64,000 bases of DNA from Halichoerus grypus (GCF_964656455.1 NC_135720.1:52540598-52604597), one strand, 5' to 3'. Positions 12,000 to 24,210 are shown, counted from the first letter of the stretch. The notes: a model not told the origin generated them from the letters alone. Numbers and translations are program-made.

Positions 12000-12204
12000 T
12001 TTTTTTTTTTTTAAGGTTTTATTTATTTATTTGTCAGAGAGAGACACAGCGAGAGAGGGAACACAAGCAGGGGGAGCAGAGGCAGAGGGAGAAGCAGGCT
12101 TCCCACTGAGCAGGGAACCTGATGTGGGGCTTGATCCCAGGACCCCAGGATCATGACCTGAGCCGAAGGCAGACGCTTAATGGACTGAGCCACCCAGGCA
12201 TCCT
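12000..12204 (-). mobile_element. Can-SINE with TSD
   Basis: Antisense copy. Flanks TAAAGAACAGTCT and TAAAGAACAGTGT form a duplication with one mismatch. Confidence 0.94.
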
Positions 12205-14584
12205 AAAGAACAGTGTTCTGTTAACTAGAAGATTCACTCTATAAAGAGAGTGATTTTCTAATATGTTTTATTCCCTCTTTTTTATTGCCAACCTTTTCTT
12301 CCCACCTCCCTTCCCCCACAAAAAAGTATGTGTTCTTGGAATTGTGTTACAAGGAAGTCAAATTCACAAAAATCTCAATTAAGAGAATGTTCGAACTTAA
12401 GTAGAAAGGGTTTTATTTGTTCCAACACTGCTTAAAGCTCTTTCTACAATGTGTTTTCATTAGAACTGTTGAATTGGCTTCCACAATTCTTTGATTATCC
12501 AGATCTTGTATTGTCTTGGAGTCATATTTATGAACGTCAAATGTAGCATGATATTGTATGCAAGGGAAGAATAGCTATCTAATGAGCCTTCCTGCGCTGA
12601 TCTTGCTGATGGTGGGCATGGCATGTCCCTTGCATGGGGAAAATCATTACCCAGGCAAAACAATGCAGGGGCCATTCCCTTAGGCTGAATCAGGTACAGT
12701 ACTCAGGGTAGGGACTGTCTCTCCTGTGGTTTTCTGTGACCCTCCACCCCCAACCCCAGGCTGGAGCAAGGGCTAAGGTTGAGGCTCAGTAGTGGGTGGG
12801 AGGCAGTGGTGTGCTGGCCAATGTCCCCGCCCCCACCAGCATTCTGAGTGTGACTCCAACATGAATGCTAGCTGATATTTTCAATTATGTTAAGAAGTAA
12901 AAGAAAAGTAAACGGTGAAGTTGTATATGTTGGAATTTTGCTCGTTTGTTGAGAATGTGATGAACTTCTTCACTGAATTGGATGATAGTTTGTGAAAACC
13001 GAAAGTAGTTCAGTTTTTTGTGCTATTCATGGTGTAACAGCCGTAGACAAGGCACACTTTGAAGTTTAATTTGTGTTTTTAACATTTTCTCCATCACTTT
13101 CTTAAGTCTGTAAGTCAACAAAAGAGTAACTTCAGCCCTAATTTGTAGCACTCGATAATTTTCAAGGCATAAATATTCCCAACATGTCCAGTTTCAAAGC
13201 ACCAAGACGACAGCCCCAAGCATGGCGTTGGTCAGAGACATGGGGCCCCACACCCCGGCCTCTGCACATCTCTAGGGGCGCGGTAACAAAATAGTTAGAA
13301 AGTCATGAGTTTTGAGTATCGATTACCTTTCTTTTTAACGTATTTTAAATTAATACTCTGTAAGTATACATACTTTAATGTTCAGCAATCACCGTGTTTA
13401 ACCAATAACTTGCAAGTCATCCCTCATGGCCCAGTATAAGCCAGCTCCAACCTCCCACTGCTCTGAGTACTCCTAAGCACACAATCCGGTACCTGGATGC
13501 GCCCTGTGTCCTCTCCCATCTACAGCGTGGACCCCACGCCTGCTGATGCAGAGAACTTGGCCTCCTCGCCAGTTTCTGTAAGAAACCCAATCACACCACG
13601 CATTCTTTGAAATGTGTGGTCTCTACTAAAGATTGTTGGGGTCACAGGGCATAGTGGACAGCATTCCATTAAATAATTCTCACGGGGAGATCCATTTTTC
13701 TGAATTTCACTTTATCCCGTGATGGTGTTTTGTGTTTTCCCTTTTCTTTCTTCTCTCTCCTGGTACCCTGGAGTACTGGGTTCATCGTCTCCTCTCTCAG
13801 CTTCCCTCTGTCTAGGAGGAAACTAAACCAATCTTCCCTGCCCTCGGCAAAGCAGCATCCCCCCCCCCCCACCCTCACCTCCGCTCTTCACCAGTCTCAG
13901 GGGTTCTCTGGGTCCAGAGGAGAATCTGAACCCAGCACAGAGATGGTGGGAGAAAGCTCCAGAATCCTCACCCTATCCCCACCCTGTTTGCACCTCTGAA
14001 AGGCATGAGAGAGCTGGCCCATTTCCTTCCCACCTTCAGGCATCCCCTCTGTCTTCATTGTCATGTAGGCAGTTTATTGTATTGGGGTAATTTTATTTTC
14101 CTAGAGAAGTTTTAGTTCCAAGAAAGCTTACCTACCATCTCAGCTTTAACTGAGGGACATGTTGCCAAAGCAGGCCTCAAGGCCAAAGGATAGTGGCCCC
14201 TCCATCCCTTAGGTGTTTAATCTCTCCTCCAAGTGCAGGGAGAAAAAGGTATGGGTGGACCCAGAAACAGGCTGACTCCTAGGAATGGAATTAGGTCATT
14301 GGCTATGAACTTCTTGTTGTTGGAGCTGATTTGCATTTCCAACAGGCAAGTTTTTAGACTAAAGTCTGAGGTTAAACACAGTGAGGTATTCAATTTTCCC
14401 TAACTGCTCCCCACAGCATCTCCTCAGAACCCTGAGGGAGTTTTGGGTGGAGAAAGAGCATGAGTCTAAAGAAGGAATGTGCCCCCAAGAAAAGCTATGG
14501 CAGGGACATGAACAAAACTATCCTCAAATAAAGGTGGGGAGGGGAAGGAGGGGAGGATGAACATGATTTTTAAAAAAATACGGC

Positions 14585-14940
14585 ATATTAGGTTCCTAGG
14601 GCTGCTGTAACAAAGTACAAAGAACTGGGTGGCTTAGACAACAGAAATTTATTGTCTCACAGTTCTGGAAGCTGGAAATCCAAGATCAAGGTCTATGCCT
14701 TGGCTCGTCGATGGTGTCCTTCCGGTGTCTTCATATCGTCTTCCCTCTATACTCGTCTGTCTCTGTCCAGATTTCACCTTTTATAATGACACAGTCATAT
14801 TGGATTAGGGCCCATCCTAATGACCTCATTTTAACTTGATTTTCAGCAAAGATCCGATTTCCAAATAAGGTCACATTCATGGGTCCTGTGGGTTAGGGCT
14901 TCAACATCATTTTGGGGGACACATTTCAACCCCTAATGTC
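14585..14940 (-). mobile_element. MLT1-type LTR (ERVL-MaLR)
   Basis: Begins TTAGGTTCCTAGGGCTGCTG with CTGGGTGGCTTAGACAACAG, ends with AAATAAGGTCACATTCATGG and GGGGACACATTTCAACCCC. This is the reverse complement of an MLT1A/B LTR, a solo copy of an ancient retrovirus-like element with no coding region. Confidence 0.85.
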
Positions 14941-15388
14941 CAGTAATATAATAATCTTTGTCTTTTAACTAGGCATTTAGTCCATTTATGTTTAAAGAAA
15001 TTACTGATAAATTTAGGTTTAAATATATATCTTATTTTGTGTATTCTATTTGTCCCACTCATTCTATGCTCCTTTTACCCATCTCTCCTGCCTTCTTTTG
15101 GACTTTTTTTTTTTAGTATTTAATTTTTTTCTACTCATTGAAAGTTAAGCACTCTGTTTTTTATTGTATTACCATCTGGCTTGTAGCAGTATCTTTTCAG
15201 AGATCTGCACACTCCCCTACCCCAATATTAAGGCAGCTTTCCTTATTGTCAGGTGTGGGTGGGGAGCAGGTGGGACAAGTTTACAACTGGCTCATCCTTC
15301 CCTGAGGTCATAGCCCTTTGGATGAGCCCTGACCTCCATACCAATTCCCAAGGCCTAGATTTCACTTATATTTCAGCCTGATAATTTT

Positions 15389-15592
15389 TAAAAGATTTTA
15401 TTTATTTATTTATTTGAGAGAGGGATTTTATTTATCTGTTTGAGAGAGGGGGGAGGAGCCGAGTGAGAAGGACAAGCAGACACCGTCTGGGGATGGAACC
15501 TGATGTAGGGCTCGATCCCACGACCCTGAGATCATGACCTGAGCTGAAATCAAGAGTCAGACGCTTAACTGACTGAGCCACCCAGGTGTGCC
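15389..15592 (-). mobile_element. Can-SINE with internal tail duplication
   Basis: Antisense copy. The tail-proximal segment GATTTTATTTAT...GAGAGAGG is present twice (15394-15423 and 15424-15449). Flanks CCTGATAATTTTT and TCTGATAATTCTT mark the insertion. Confidence 0.92.
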
Positions 15593-15884
15593 TGGTCTGA
15601 TAATTCTTTATATATTGTCAGCTCCTCTCTACTTTCATTAATCTTACATTTTATCCATTATTTGTGGCTGTTTTCAACTGATCCAAAGAACCTACTTTTC
15701 TATATTTCTAGAAATAGAATTCCAAAGAAATTTAGGCTGGCACATTTCTTCTAATCAACATTCAAAATGTGGCACTGACACTGGTTTTGTCTCAAATGCT
15801 TTAATGTTTTCAGAAGTAGTCTAATGCAGGGTATATACACATTACGGATTAGAAGAGAATTTAGAAACCAACAATCTACCCAAT

Positions 15885-16015
15885 CCCATGGCTTTGGAAG
15901 GTGAAGCCCAGAAGCTCTGAGTGAGTTGCTCAGAGTCCCATGTGAGTTGGTGGCAGACCCAGGATTCAAACCCCAGTCCTGTCTCTGAGCCCCGTGTTCC
16001 AGCCACTGCCCTGCC
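15885..16015 (+). repeat. MIR fragment
   Basis: GAGTTGCTCAGAGTCCCATG, GTGGCAGACCCAGGATTCAAA and a CCAGCCACTGCC end match the 3' half of MIR. Confidence 0.65.
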
Positions 16016-16129
16016 GGGCATCAGTGATGTGTAGCTGATGACTGAAATCATACCAGTTCTCAGTGTCCATCTCCCGGGGGAGGAAATATGGCTTCTCTCC
16101 TTCTCGTCATGCCCTCCCCCGATTCTATC

Positions 16130-16360
16130 AGCAATAGTAATAAACATTTACTGAGTCCTCACTTTGCACTAGCCCTATGCTAAATGTTTACATTTAAATC
16201 TTGCCACATCCCTGTGAGGGGATATTATTATCCTCACACAGGTAAGGAAAGGCAGGCTCCAAAATCCTAAGTAATAAGAGCTCTTCATGCTGAGTGTCTG
16301 AGCTGGACTTTGAGCCCAGATCCAAACGCTAGTGTTCCAATGTATGTGCCCACTGCCATC
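16130..16360 (+). repeat. MIR
   Basis: AATAAACATTTACTGAGTCC, CACATCCCTGTGAGGGGATA and GAGCTGGACTTTGAGCCC follow MIR from core to 3' part. Confidence 0.75.
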
Positions 16361-17120
16361 CCGAACTTATTCTTAAATTTTGCTTTGTTGCTTCCTCTCT
16401 GCTGATGTGCAGGCGGTCTCTACACATCATACTCCCTCAACCACATTCTCTGTCCTCAGATTATCAACCTCTTGCTATCAATGTATGAAACATTGTTTAG
16501 TTAGTACTTGTTTCTGCCACACTGGCATATTTCTAGAAAAATACTTCAATTTTTACGTCAGCTAACCCCTTCTCCATTAGTGGCCCCTGGCCACACATCT
16601 CAGTTTGCGAAGAGACCCTCCCCTTCCCCAACTCTTTCCAGTGGGTTCTCTAGCAAATGTCTCAGAGAAGGTCTCCCAGAAAGACAGCTGGAGCAAGAAA
16701 CTCTCCAGGCCCTTATTTTGGATCTGTCAGTGGAAAAGAAAGATGAGCTGCTTCCACATTCTCCAGCCCCCTTTGGTGGAGAGGCCAGCTGGCAGGGGCC
16801 GACCCTCTACTCTTTTGCTTCACCCACCATGATACTCTACTCCAGCAAAGCACAGCCCCTTGGGCAGCTGCTGGCGACCACACCCTGGATGAGGAGTCAC
16901 CACACCCTTTTGATGGAGGTTTTGAATTTCAGGTGAAGGTGCCAACTTTGCCAGCATCTGTGCAAGGCTGTTGGCTTTGAAGGCCAAGGATTAGCACCAG
17001 TATATGTCAGAGCATGGTGTCCTGGGCACCTAATCTCTCTCTAGTCTTATGCTTCCAAGAAAGAAGCTTTGTCTCCCTTCTTCCTTTCCATTTTACCCAG
17101 TTTATTCTGCCAGATCCTGG

Positions 17121-17317
17121 TTTTTTTTTTAAGATTTTATTTATTTTTTGACAGAGAGAGACACAGCGAGAGAGAGAACACAAGCAGGGGGAGTGGGAGA
17201 GGGAGAAGCAGGCTTCCCGCCGAGCAAGGAGCCCGATGCAGGGCTCGATCCCAGGACCCTGGGATCACGACCTGAGCAGAAGGTAGATGCTTAACGACTG
17301 AGCCACCCAGGCGCCCC
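17121..17317 (-). mobile_element. Can-SINE with TSD
   Basis: Near-consensus antisense copy ending CCACCCAGGCGCCCC. Flanked by TGCCAGATCCTG and TGCCAGACCCTG. Confidence 0.95.
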
Positions 17318-17324
17318 TGCCAGA

Positions 17325-18202
17325 CCCTGTTTTTAATACTTTAAAAATAAACTATATTTTAGAATAGGTTTAGATTTACAGGAGAGTTGCAAAAGTAAAA
17401 ACAGAGAATTCTCATATACCCCATACCTACTTTCTTCTATCGTTAACATTTTATATTACTAGGACACATCTGTCTCAATTAGTGAACCAATAATAACACA
17501 TCATTATTTAATCATGTCCATATTTTATTCAGATTCATTAGTTTTTCCCTATTCTGTTCCAGGATCCAGCCAGAATATTAACATTTAGTCATCTCGTCTC
17601 CTTAGGCTCCTCTGGGGTGTGAAAGTTTCTCAGAGTTCCCTTGTTTTTGATGACATTGGCAGTTTTGAGGAGTATGGGTCAAGTGTTTGGTAAAATGTTT
17701 ATAACGTGGGTTTGTCTGATGTTTTTCTAATGATTAGACTGGGGTTATGGGTTTTGGGGAAGAAGATTTCAGAGGTAAGGTGTCATTCCCATCATGCCAT
17801 GTCAAGGGTGCATACTATCAACGTGGCTTATCACTGTCGATGGTGACCTTGATCACCTGCCTGAAGTGGTGTTTGACGGGTTTCTCCACTGCAAAGTTAC
17901 TTTCCCCACATTTCCATCCTGTCCTTTTGGAAGGAAGTCACTATGTGGAGCTCACACTTAAGGAGTGGGAAATTAAGCTCCACAATAAACTATTTGGAAT
18001 ATTTATGCATAAGAGTTTTGTCTGTTCTCCTCCATGTATTTATTTAGTCAATCATTCATTTATGTCAGTATGGAGTCATGGATATTTATTGTATACTTTG
18101 AATCATAATCTATTACTCATTATTTGTTGCTCATATTGCTCCAGATTTGGACATTGGAAGCTCTTTCAGTTGACTCCTGTGTTCCTATGACCTACCCTCA
18201 TC

Positions 18203-18235
<33 letters not shown>

Positions 18236-18362
18236 AGTACTCTCTTACTTTCTGGGACAAGACGCCCCAGGCTCATCTTGTATATTTCCTGCCCTTGTCC
18301 TTGAATCAGCCATTTCTCCAAGGAGCCCTTGTTCCTTTTATTGAAGAATGGTATTAGAAACC
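17325..18362. mobile_element. Old L1-type fragment
   Basis: TACAGGAGAGTTGCAAAAGTA, CACATCTGTCTCAATTAGTG and, further on, AGATTTGGACATTGGAAGC followed by CAGCCATTTCTCCAAGGAGC belong to a well-known L1-derived interspersed block. Contains a TG microsatellite. Orientation not assigned. Confidence 0.5.
18205..18233 (+). repeat. TG microsatellite
   Basis: About 14 uninterrupted TG units inside the old L1 fragment. Confidence 0.97.
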
Positions 18363-18379
18363 AAGATAGGAGTGTTCTT

Positions 18380-18580
18380 TTTTTTTTTTTAAGATTTTAT
18401 TTATTTGACAGAGAGAGAGAGAGAGACAGTGAGAGAGGGAACACAAGCAGGGGGAGTGGGAGAGGGAGAAGCAGGTTTCCCGCCGAGCAGGGAGCCCGAT
18501 GCGGGGCTCGATCCCAGGAGCCTGGGACCATGACCTGAGCCGAAGGCAGATGCTTAATGACTGAGCCACCCAGGCGCCCC
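18380..18580 (-). mobile_element. Can-SINE with perfect TSD
   Basis: Near-consensus antisense copy. AAGATAGGAGTGTTCT occurs intact at 18363-18378 and 18581-18596, so the insertion is comparatively recent. Confidence 0.96.
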
Positions 18581-18596
18581 AAGATAGGAGTGTTCT

Positions 18597-18740
18597 GTTT
18601 TATTTTGTCCATTTAAAAATCAAAACACAACAAAAAAGCAATTTGAAAAACCCCAGCAATTTTGTTTTGTTTTATTTTGTCCATTTAAAAAACAAAATGC
18701 AACAACAAAAAAAATAAAAAAAAAACAAAACCAGCAATGG
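18597..18740 (+). repeat. 72-bp tandem duplication
   Basis: GTTTTATTTTGTCCATTTAAA begins both 18597 and 18669, and both units end near CAGCAAT. The second unit has gained A-rich sequence. It starts at the 3' target duplication of the adjacent SINE. Confidence 0.8.
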
Positions 18741-20451
18741 CAAAGACAAATGTCCTGCCAGAGAATAGCATCCCTGTATGTTGGGGGATACCGGGAGCCC
18801 CTCAATTCCACATGTAGGAGAGGCCCTGACAGAGGGGCCCCACATCACACCATAGGACATTCCTAGCCACTGGGCTCATTTCTATTTTAGGAGCCCTCTA
18901 AAACATATGTGACTCCCTTTCCTAGGCCAGGTTTTTTTCCTTTATATTAGGCAATGAGATGAAAATTTCAGCATGCTAGGTCAAAGGTATGCCTCCTGAT
19001 GATCTATTCTCTTACCAAGAAGAATTTTTAAAAAGTCATATACCACCCACAGTTGCATGAGATTTCTTTGTTCAGAAGTCCCAGCGGTTGTTTTAGGGGT
19101 TGGATGAATGCCGAAGTTTTGCCCTGCAACCAGCTGACTTATTCTAATTCCTTCAATTGCTTTATCTGAGCAGAAATGATGGGCAGAGGTAACAGCCAAC
19201 TATAATTGTATTAATTGTATTACTTCCTTGGAGGTGGGTTCAACGAACAGATCCTTTTCTAATAAATATTAAAATAGTGAGCAAGCATTAGATGTTAGGG
19301 TTATTACTACGCTTATATGAACAGGAAACGGTGACCGGCAATCTAAGTCTTAGCTGCCATCCCTATCCTCACCATCATCACTGCTGTCACATCACCATCC
19401 TTCTAGGGAAGGGTTGCGAGGATCTTTGTGTGATTAACTTAAAGACCACAGAGGGAAAAATGATGACTTGCCAAATCTTGCTTTTTCCCCACCAACATCA
19501 TCATCTGTATGTTGGTTGGAGGGCTTTAAGCCTGTAATGGAGGACTTAGCCAAGGCCTTCTAGAGCCTGCTGCCCACAGTCCTTGGGGACTGCCACTACC
19601 AGCTTCTCCACTGCAAGCCATGCAGGGCAGCCTATCATTCCTAGAAGGACTGTCAGAGGGACCAGCGCAACCTGGGAGGACAGGCAGGGTAACTATAGCT
19701 CTTGTCACACTTGGTGGGTGAGGGAACCATGCCAAAGTCATGGTGACTGAGTCACAGCAGGTTTCTTGTCCCCTCCTTCCCACCACTGAGGTTTCTTTGA
19801 GATTATTTTTATAGTATTTAGCAGAGCGTAGCTACATGGTGCGCCCTTTAATTTTTCAAATGCTAAACACAGAATAAGATGAAATCTCTGTTAATTGTAG
19901 CTTCTGACTAACATTTGGTCTCTTGCCAGAGCCCCGGAATCTGCACCCATACAGCCCTGTGCAACCCGGGTGCTCACTTGTGACTGATCTCATTTTAAAT
20001 TCATTTCAGTGAATTTAAATTCATTTCCCCACATCGTCACTCAGCAGCCACACCCTACTCCCCACTTGTCCCGCCTCCTAGTTCATGAACACGCCCTCCT
20101 ACATCCTCACACTCAGGCTTCCAGCATCACTGAGAAATTAGAAGCCACCAAAAGAGACCTTTTGTAAGTTCCCATCTCCACATCCATACCCCCCCCAAAT
20201 CCATTATACTCTGCTTTGCAGTAAAATAGATGAAAGGTCCCTGTTTCTTTCTGCAGCCTTGACACAGCCCTCCCACCCCCCGCCTCCATTCACTAAATCT
20301 CACCCCCCTCACCTACTCAAAGTCCTGATGCCGCTAGGTCTCCAAGCACTCCCCTGGATCATCCTTCTTTCCCTCTCAGCTGGAGTATTTCCATCAGCAT
20401 TCAAGCATGTCTCTCCCATCTCAAAAAAAACCAAAAAACAAAAAACAAAAC

Positions 20452-20470
20452 ATATATATATATATATATA
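20452..20470 (+). repeat. TA microsatellite
   Basis: About nine TA units following an A/C-rich tract. Confidence 0.95.
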
Positions 20471-20479
20471 CTAAAAGGT

Positions 20480-21178
20480 TTTTTTAATGTTTTAATTGTG
20501 GTAAAAGACACGTGGCATAAAATGTACCATCATACCCATTTCTAAGTGTATGGCTCAGTACTAAGTATATTCACATTGTTGTGCATTAGATCTCCAGAAC
20601 TTCACCTTGCAAAACAGAAACTCTGTCCCCAACTCCCCATTCCCTCCCTGGAAAACACTATTCTACTTTCTGTTTCAATGAACTTGACTCTTCTAGGTAC
20701 CTTAAATTAGTGGAATCATGCAATATTTGTCTTTTTGTGACTGGCTTATTTTACTTAGCAAATATGTTCCAGGCTCCTCCATGTTGTAGCATGTGCCAGA
20801 ATTCCCTTCCTCTTTAAGGCTGAGTAATATTCCTTCGTGTATATACCGCCTTACGTCTACCCACCCACCCGTCAGTGGACGTTGGTAGCCGCGGTCTTGT
20901 GGCCGACTGTGACTAGTGCTGCTATGGGCAGGGCTGTACAAACACCTCTTGGAGATTCTGCTTTCAATTCTTTTGGATGTAGACCCAGAAGTGGAATTGC
21001 TGGGTAATTCTATTTTAAATTTCTTAGGAACCACTATACTGCACCTTTTTACATTCCTGCCAACAGTGCACAAGGGTTCTGATTTCTCCACATCCTCGCC
21101 AACACTTATTATTTTTTATTTGTTTTTGATAGTAGCTATCCTAGTGGGTGTGAGGTGATATCTCATTGTGGGGCAAAA
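20480..21178 (-). mobile_element. L1 3' region
   Basis: Reverse complement of the L1M 3' UTR: GTGACTGGCTTATTTTACTTAG, GAAGTGGAATTGCTGGGTAA, CCTCGCCAACACTTATTATT and the closing TGAGGTGATATCTCATTGTGG. 5'-truncated. Confidence 0.8.
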
Positions 21179-21681
21179 ATTACTTGATCTGACTTTTCTT
21201 CCTTGCTATGGCTAATCTTTGGCTCCCCTTTCAGACAACCTCCTTGAAAGACTTGACTTTAACTCCTGATCCCAATGCTTCCCTTCCCGTTATCTCTTGA
21301 GCTAATTCCAATCAGGTTCTCATCCCACCCTCTGCACTACCACCTCTCTTGCTGAGAAGTTGCTACATCTAAAGACCACTTCTAGTCTTCCTTGATCAGA
21401 GGTTTTGACATGGCTGACCACTGTCTCCTTCATGAAACACTTTCTCTGTTTGGCTCCCAAAAGACCACACTCTCCCAGTTTTCTTTCTACCCCACTGGAT
21501 GTCCTTCCTGGTTTCTTTTGCTGGTTCCTCCTCATCTCTCCAACTCCTCATGTTGGAGTCTTGCAGGGCTCAGTGCTTGATTTTTCTCTTCTCCATCTGT
21601 ACTCCTTCTGTTATTCTCTGATGAACTCACCCATTATCATGGCCTTAAATATCAACTCTATATTGATGATTCAATATAGCG

Positions 21682-21719
21682 GGGTGGGGTCTGCATATAT
21701 GGGTGGGGTCTGCATATAT
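21682..21719 (+). repeat. 19-bp tandem duplication
   Basis: GGGTGGGGTCTGCATATAT occurs twice, head to tail, without mismatch. Confidence 0.95.
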
Positions 21720-21742
21720 ATTAACAACAGAATGCACACCCT

Positions 21743-21905
21743 TGCTACTCAAAGTGTGGTTCATGGACTAGCAGCATCAGCACTGCCTAGAAGCTTGTTA
21801 GAAATGCAGAATCTCAGGCCCCACCCCAGAATTCCTGAATCAGAATCTATATTTTAATAGGGCCCCCAGGTGACTGATTGCACCTTAAATTTGAAAAGCA
21901 GCGGA
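21743..21905 (-). mobile_element. MER5A-type DNA transposon
   Basis: CTCAAAGTGTGGTTCATGG, TTGTTAGAAATGCAGAATC and CCACCCCAGAATTCCTGAATC are a MER5A (hAT-Charlie, non-autonomous) in reverse. Confidence 0.82.
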
Positions 21906-22012
21906 GCAGTGGCCTCAACCTTAACTACGTATTAGAATCATCTGAGTACCTTTTAAAACTCCTGATGCCTTGGTCCCACTCCCAAAGAATGATTTAATCG
22001 GTCTGGAGTAGA
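21906..22012 (+). mobile_element. MER5-type fragment
   Basis: TTAGAATCATCTGAGTACC and CTTTTAAAACTCCTGATGCC resemble the 5' part of a MER5 in the opposite orientation to its neighbour. Confidence 0.6.
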
Positions 22013-22806
22013 GAACAGACACAGGTCAGTGGTGAAGAAATGAAGTGACTGAACTATTCATGATTTTTTGGTGGAGAACAAGGATTAGACAATTTTCTGT
22101 CAAACCTTGGTATGGAGAGTGACTTGTTGGCGTTGACACAATCAACCACCCAGTCATCCCCATCTTATTCCATGACAGCAAATTGCAGCTCCTCATCTGT
22201 GATTTCAAATGAGTCCTTCAAGGCAGCTGCTTCTCACCACCAGAGAATACACTCATGTCCACACTCGGGCTACCCTTGACAGTTTCTGCTGTAGGAAATA
22301 AACACCGAGCAGTATGGCAGCCCCTTGGAGGAACGGTTTCTGCTTTCTTTTCTAGCAGGATCCAGTGATCTTTGTGAGCTGAAAGCTCAGCAGAGATTAA
22401 GGAGGGCTTCGGAATTGGTCCCTGGGTAGCTGTCAGAAAAGCCCTGTCCATAGGATTCTAGGGATTCGAAGCCTGGGAACTGTCCCCTACCGTGCATTCT
22501 GCACTCAGAAGGCTCATAGGCTTCAACTGTTCATACCTCTTGTATTCCCACACTCCCTGCCTGACACCAGTCATTTCCTGGGTGGCTCCACTGTAAGGGT
22601 GGGGTGCAGAGCTGATCTCTGAATTTGACCCCAAACATGAATCTTGATCATGAGCTTGAATCTGAAGCTCAGCCCCTTAGCTGAATAATAGAAAGGTGTG
22701 GAAACATGATAGAGGAGAAATGGTTAACTGATATCCAGGAAAAATTGGGGGCAAGTGTAGAGAGCATTTCCAGATTTTCCTTGACCAAATGGGCTCTGTC
22801 TTGCAG

Positions 22807-22936
22807 CTCAAGTCTCGGGTTCTTATGACTCCTTTAGCCCTCTCACCTCCGCGAAGCACACCGGAGCCCGACCTCAGCTCCATCCCTCAGGATGCAGCCA
22901 CCATACCCAGCTTGGCGGTCCCACAGGCTCTGACAG
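22807..22936 (+). CDS. SCML4: SCML4 coding exon 2: Ser/Pro-rich linker
   Basis: Encodes residues 53-95 and the first base of codon 96. The peptide starts LKSRVLMTPLALSPPRSTPE and ends with PQALT. The acceptor is CTTGCAG ending at 22806 and the donor is ACAG|GTAGGT, phase 1. The segment is a proline/serine-rich, probably disordered stretch linking the basic N-terminus to the SLED domain. TPL and SPP are possible phosphorylation sites, but that is inference. A Met at residue 58 could serve as an internal start if a transcript began at this exon. The sequence closely follows the human orthologue as I know it, with conservative changes only, including Leu rather than Ile at position 53. Confidence 0.95.
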
Positions 22937-23426
22937 GTAGGTCAGCTGAATGACCTCTAAGGCTGTGATGGCCAGCCTGCCATCTAGCAGTTACTCTGTG
23001 AACTGGAGAGCTGCCACTGAGATAGCTCTAATGAAGGATTTAGTTGTTAGCTAGACAGCAGGGAGGACGACCAAATTCTCTGAGAACATTAGCTTAAGTG
23101 TCTCACAGATAGGATTACTTGAAACTTGGTTTTCAGGGCATCTCGGGTTCACCTGGTTACCTTGGGGTGGGACTAGAAAAGGTGGTTTGGTGGCCCAGTG
23201 TTTTCTTTTCAGAGCCATGTTTACTTTGCACCAGGAGTGAGCCTGCTTACCTTGAAGAGCTTCCATCCCTGTGTTTGTGCTTCCAGATCTCCTAAGGACC
23301 CTAACCTCCCTTAATCCCACCTGCTGTCTCCAATCCAATCAGAGTAGAATTCAGTCCAGTCTTTCTTACGGGGTGTCCACCAACGAACATTTCTATCATC
23401 AGAGTACCAGCAGTAGGATGGCATTG

Positions 23427-23461
<35 letters not shown>
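23427..23461 (+). repeat. CT/CA compound microsatellite
   Basis: About nine CT units pass directly into about eight CA units. Confidence 0.97.
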
Positions 23462-23559
23462 TGTCCCCCTCTTCACAAGCCACCCCTACTCCCATCCCAC
23501 TTGAATCCCTTCACTTTCCCTCCCATTGCTCTTAGGTAAAAACCAAACTTGTTTATGTG

Positions 23560-23920
23560 GCCAACAGAGCCCTGCAGTTCATTGCTCTCCTCTCAGTCCC
23601 TAGAGCCCCCCATAGCATTTCAACATATTGCCTTCCCTCTATCTGGAATGATCTCCTCTCTGGTCACCCTTCTCATCCCTTGCATCTCAGTTCAGGCATA
23701 CTTTGCTCCAGAAGGCCTTCCCTGACTTCCCTGCCAGGGTCCTCAGGATCGGCCCTCCTAGCACCTCCCCAGTGTGACTTGAAGTGACAGTCCCACCTGG
23801 CTTCCTCTAGTGCTCTGAGTAGCTCCGCCTTCCCAGTGGGGCCCCAAGCTCTGTGAAGCCAGGGACCGCGCGAATCTGTAGGGCCTACCTAGCACAGTGC
23901 CCGGCATGAAGGTCTCTTAT
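23560..23920 (+). repeat. L2 3' region
   Basis: TGCCTTCCCTCTATCTGGAAT, CAGAAGGCCTTCCCTGACTT and CCTAGCACAGTGCCCGGCAT occur in L2 order. Confidence 0.75.
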
Positions 23921-23954
23921 TGATTAGATTTCCTTAATCATCTGGGATGAGTAC

Positions 23955-24210
23955 AAGAGAAGGCAGCCTGGTGGAGTGGAAAGAGCACAGACTTTGACAG
24001 CAGAAAGACTTGAGTCCAAATCCCTGTTGCACCTCTAATTACACTTTAGACTTTAGCGCAGCCATCCAACCGTTAAGCCTCATTTCTTCATTAGTTTCTT
24101 CATTAGTGAAGGAAGTAATCATATCCCACTCCCAGGCTTGTCTTGAGATTCAAACAAGAGAAAATATAGGAGGTGCCTGGAATAGAGTAGGGGCTCAATA
24201 AAAACTAATT
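23955..24210 (+). repeat. MIR, near full length
   Basis: Starts GCAGCCTGGTGGAGTGGAAAG and ends GGGGCTCAATAAAAACTA, a typical MIR pair of ends. An internal TTCTTCATTAG unit is duplicated. Confidence 0.8.

Larger units (their letters stand above)
7220..22806 (+). other. SCML4: SCML4 intron 1 (15.6 kb)
   Basis: GT at 7220, AG at 22805-22806. The first about 1.2 kb is GC-richer and lacks repeats, with a full CRE-like palindrome at 7776-7783. The rest holds six antisense Can-SINEs, an MLT1 LTR, two L1 pieces, MIR and MER5 copies and simple repeats. No additional conserved coding exon was recognised. 12206-14580 and 18740-19990 show nothing distinctive. Confidence 0.9.
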
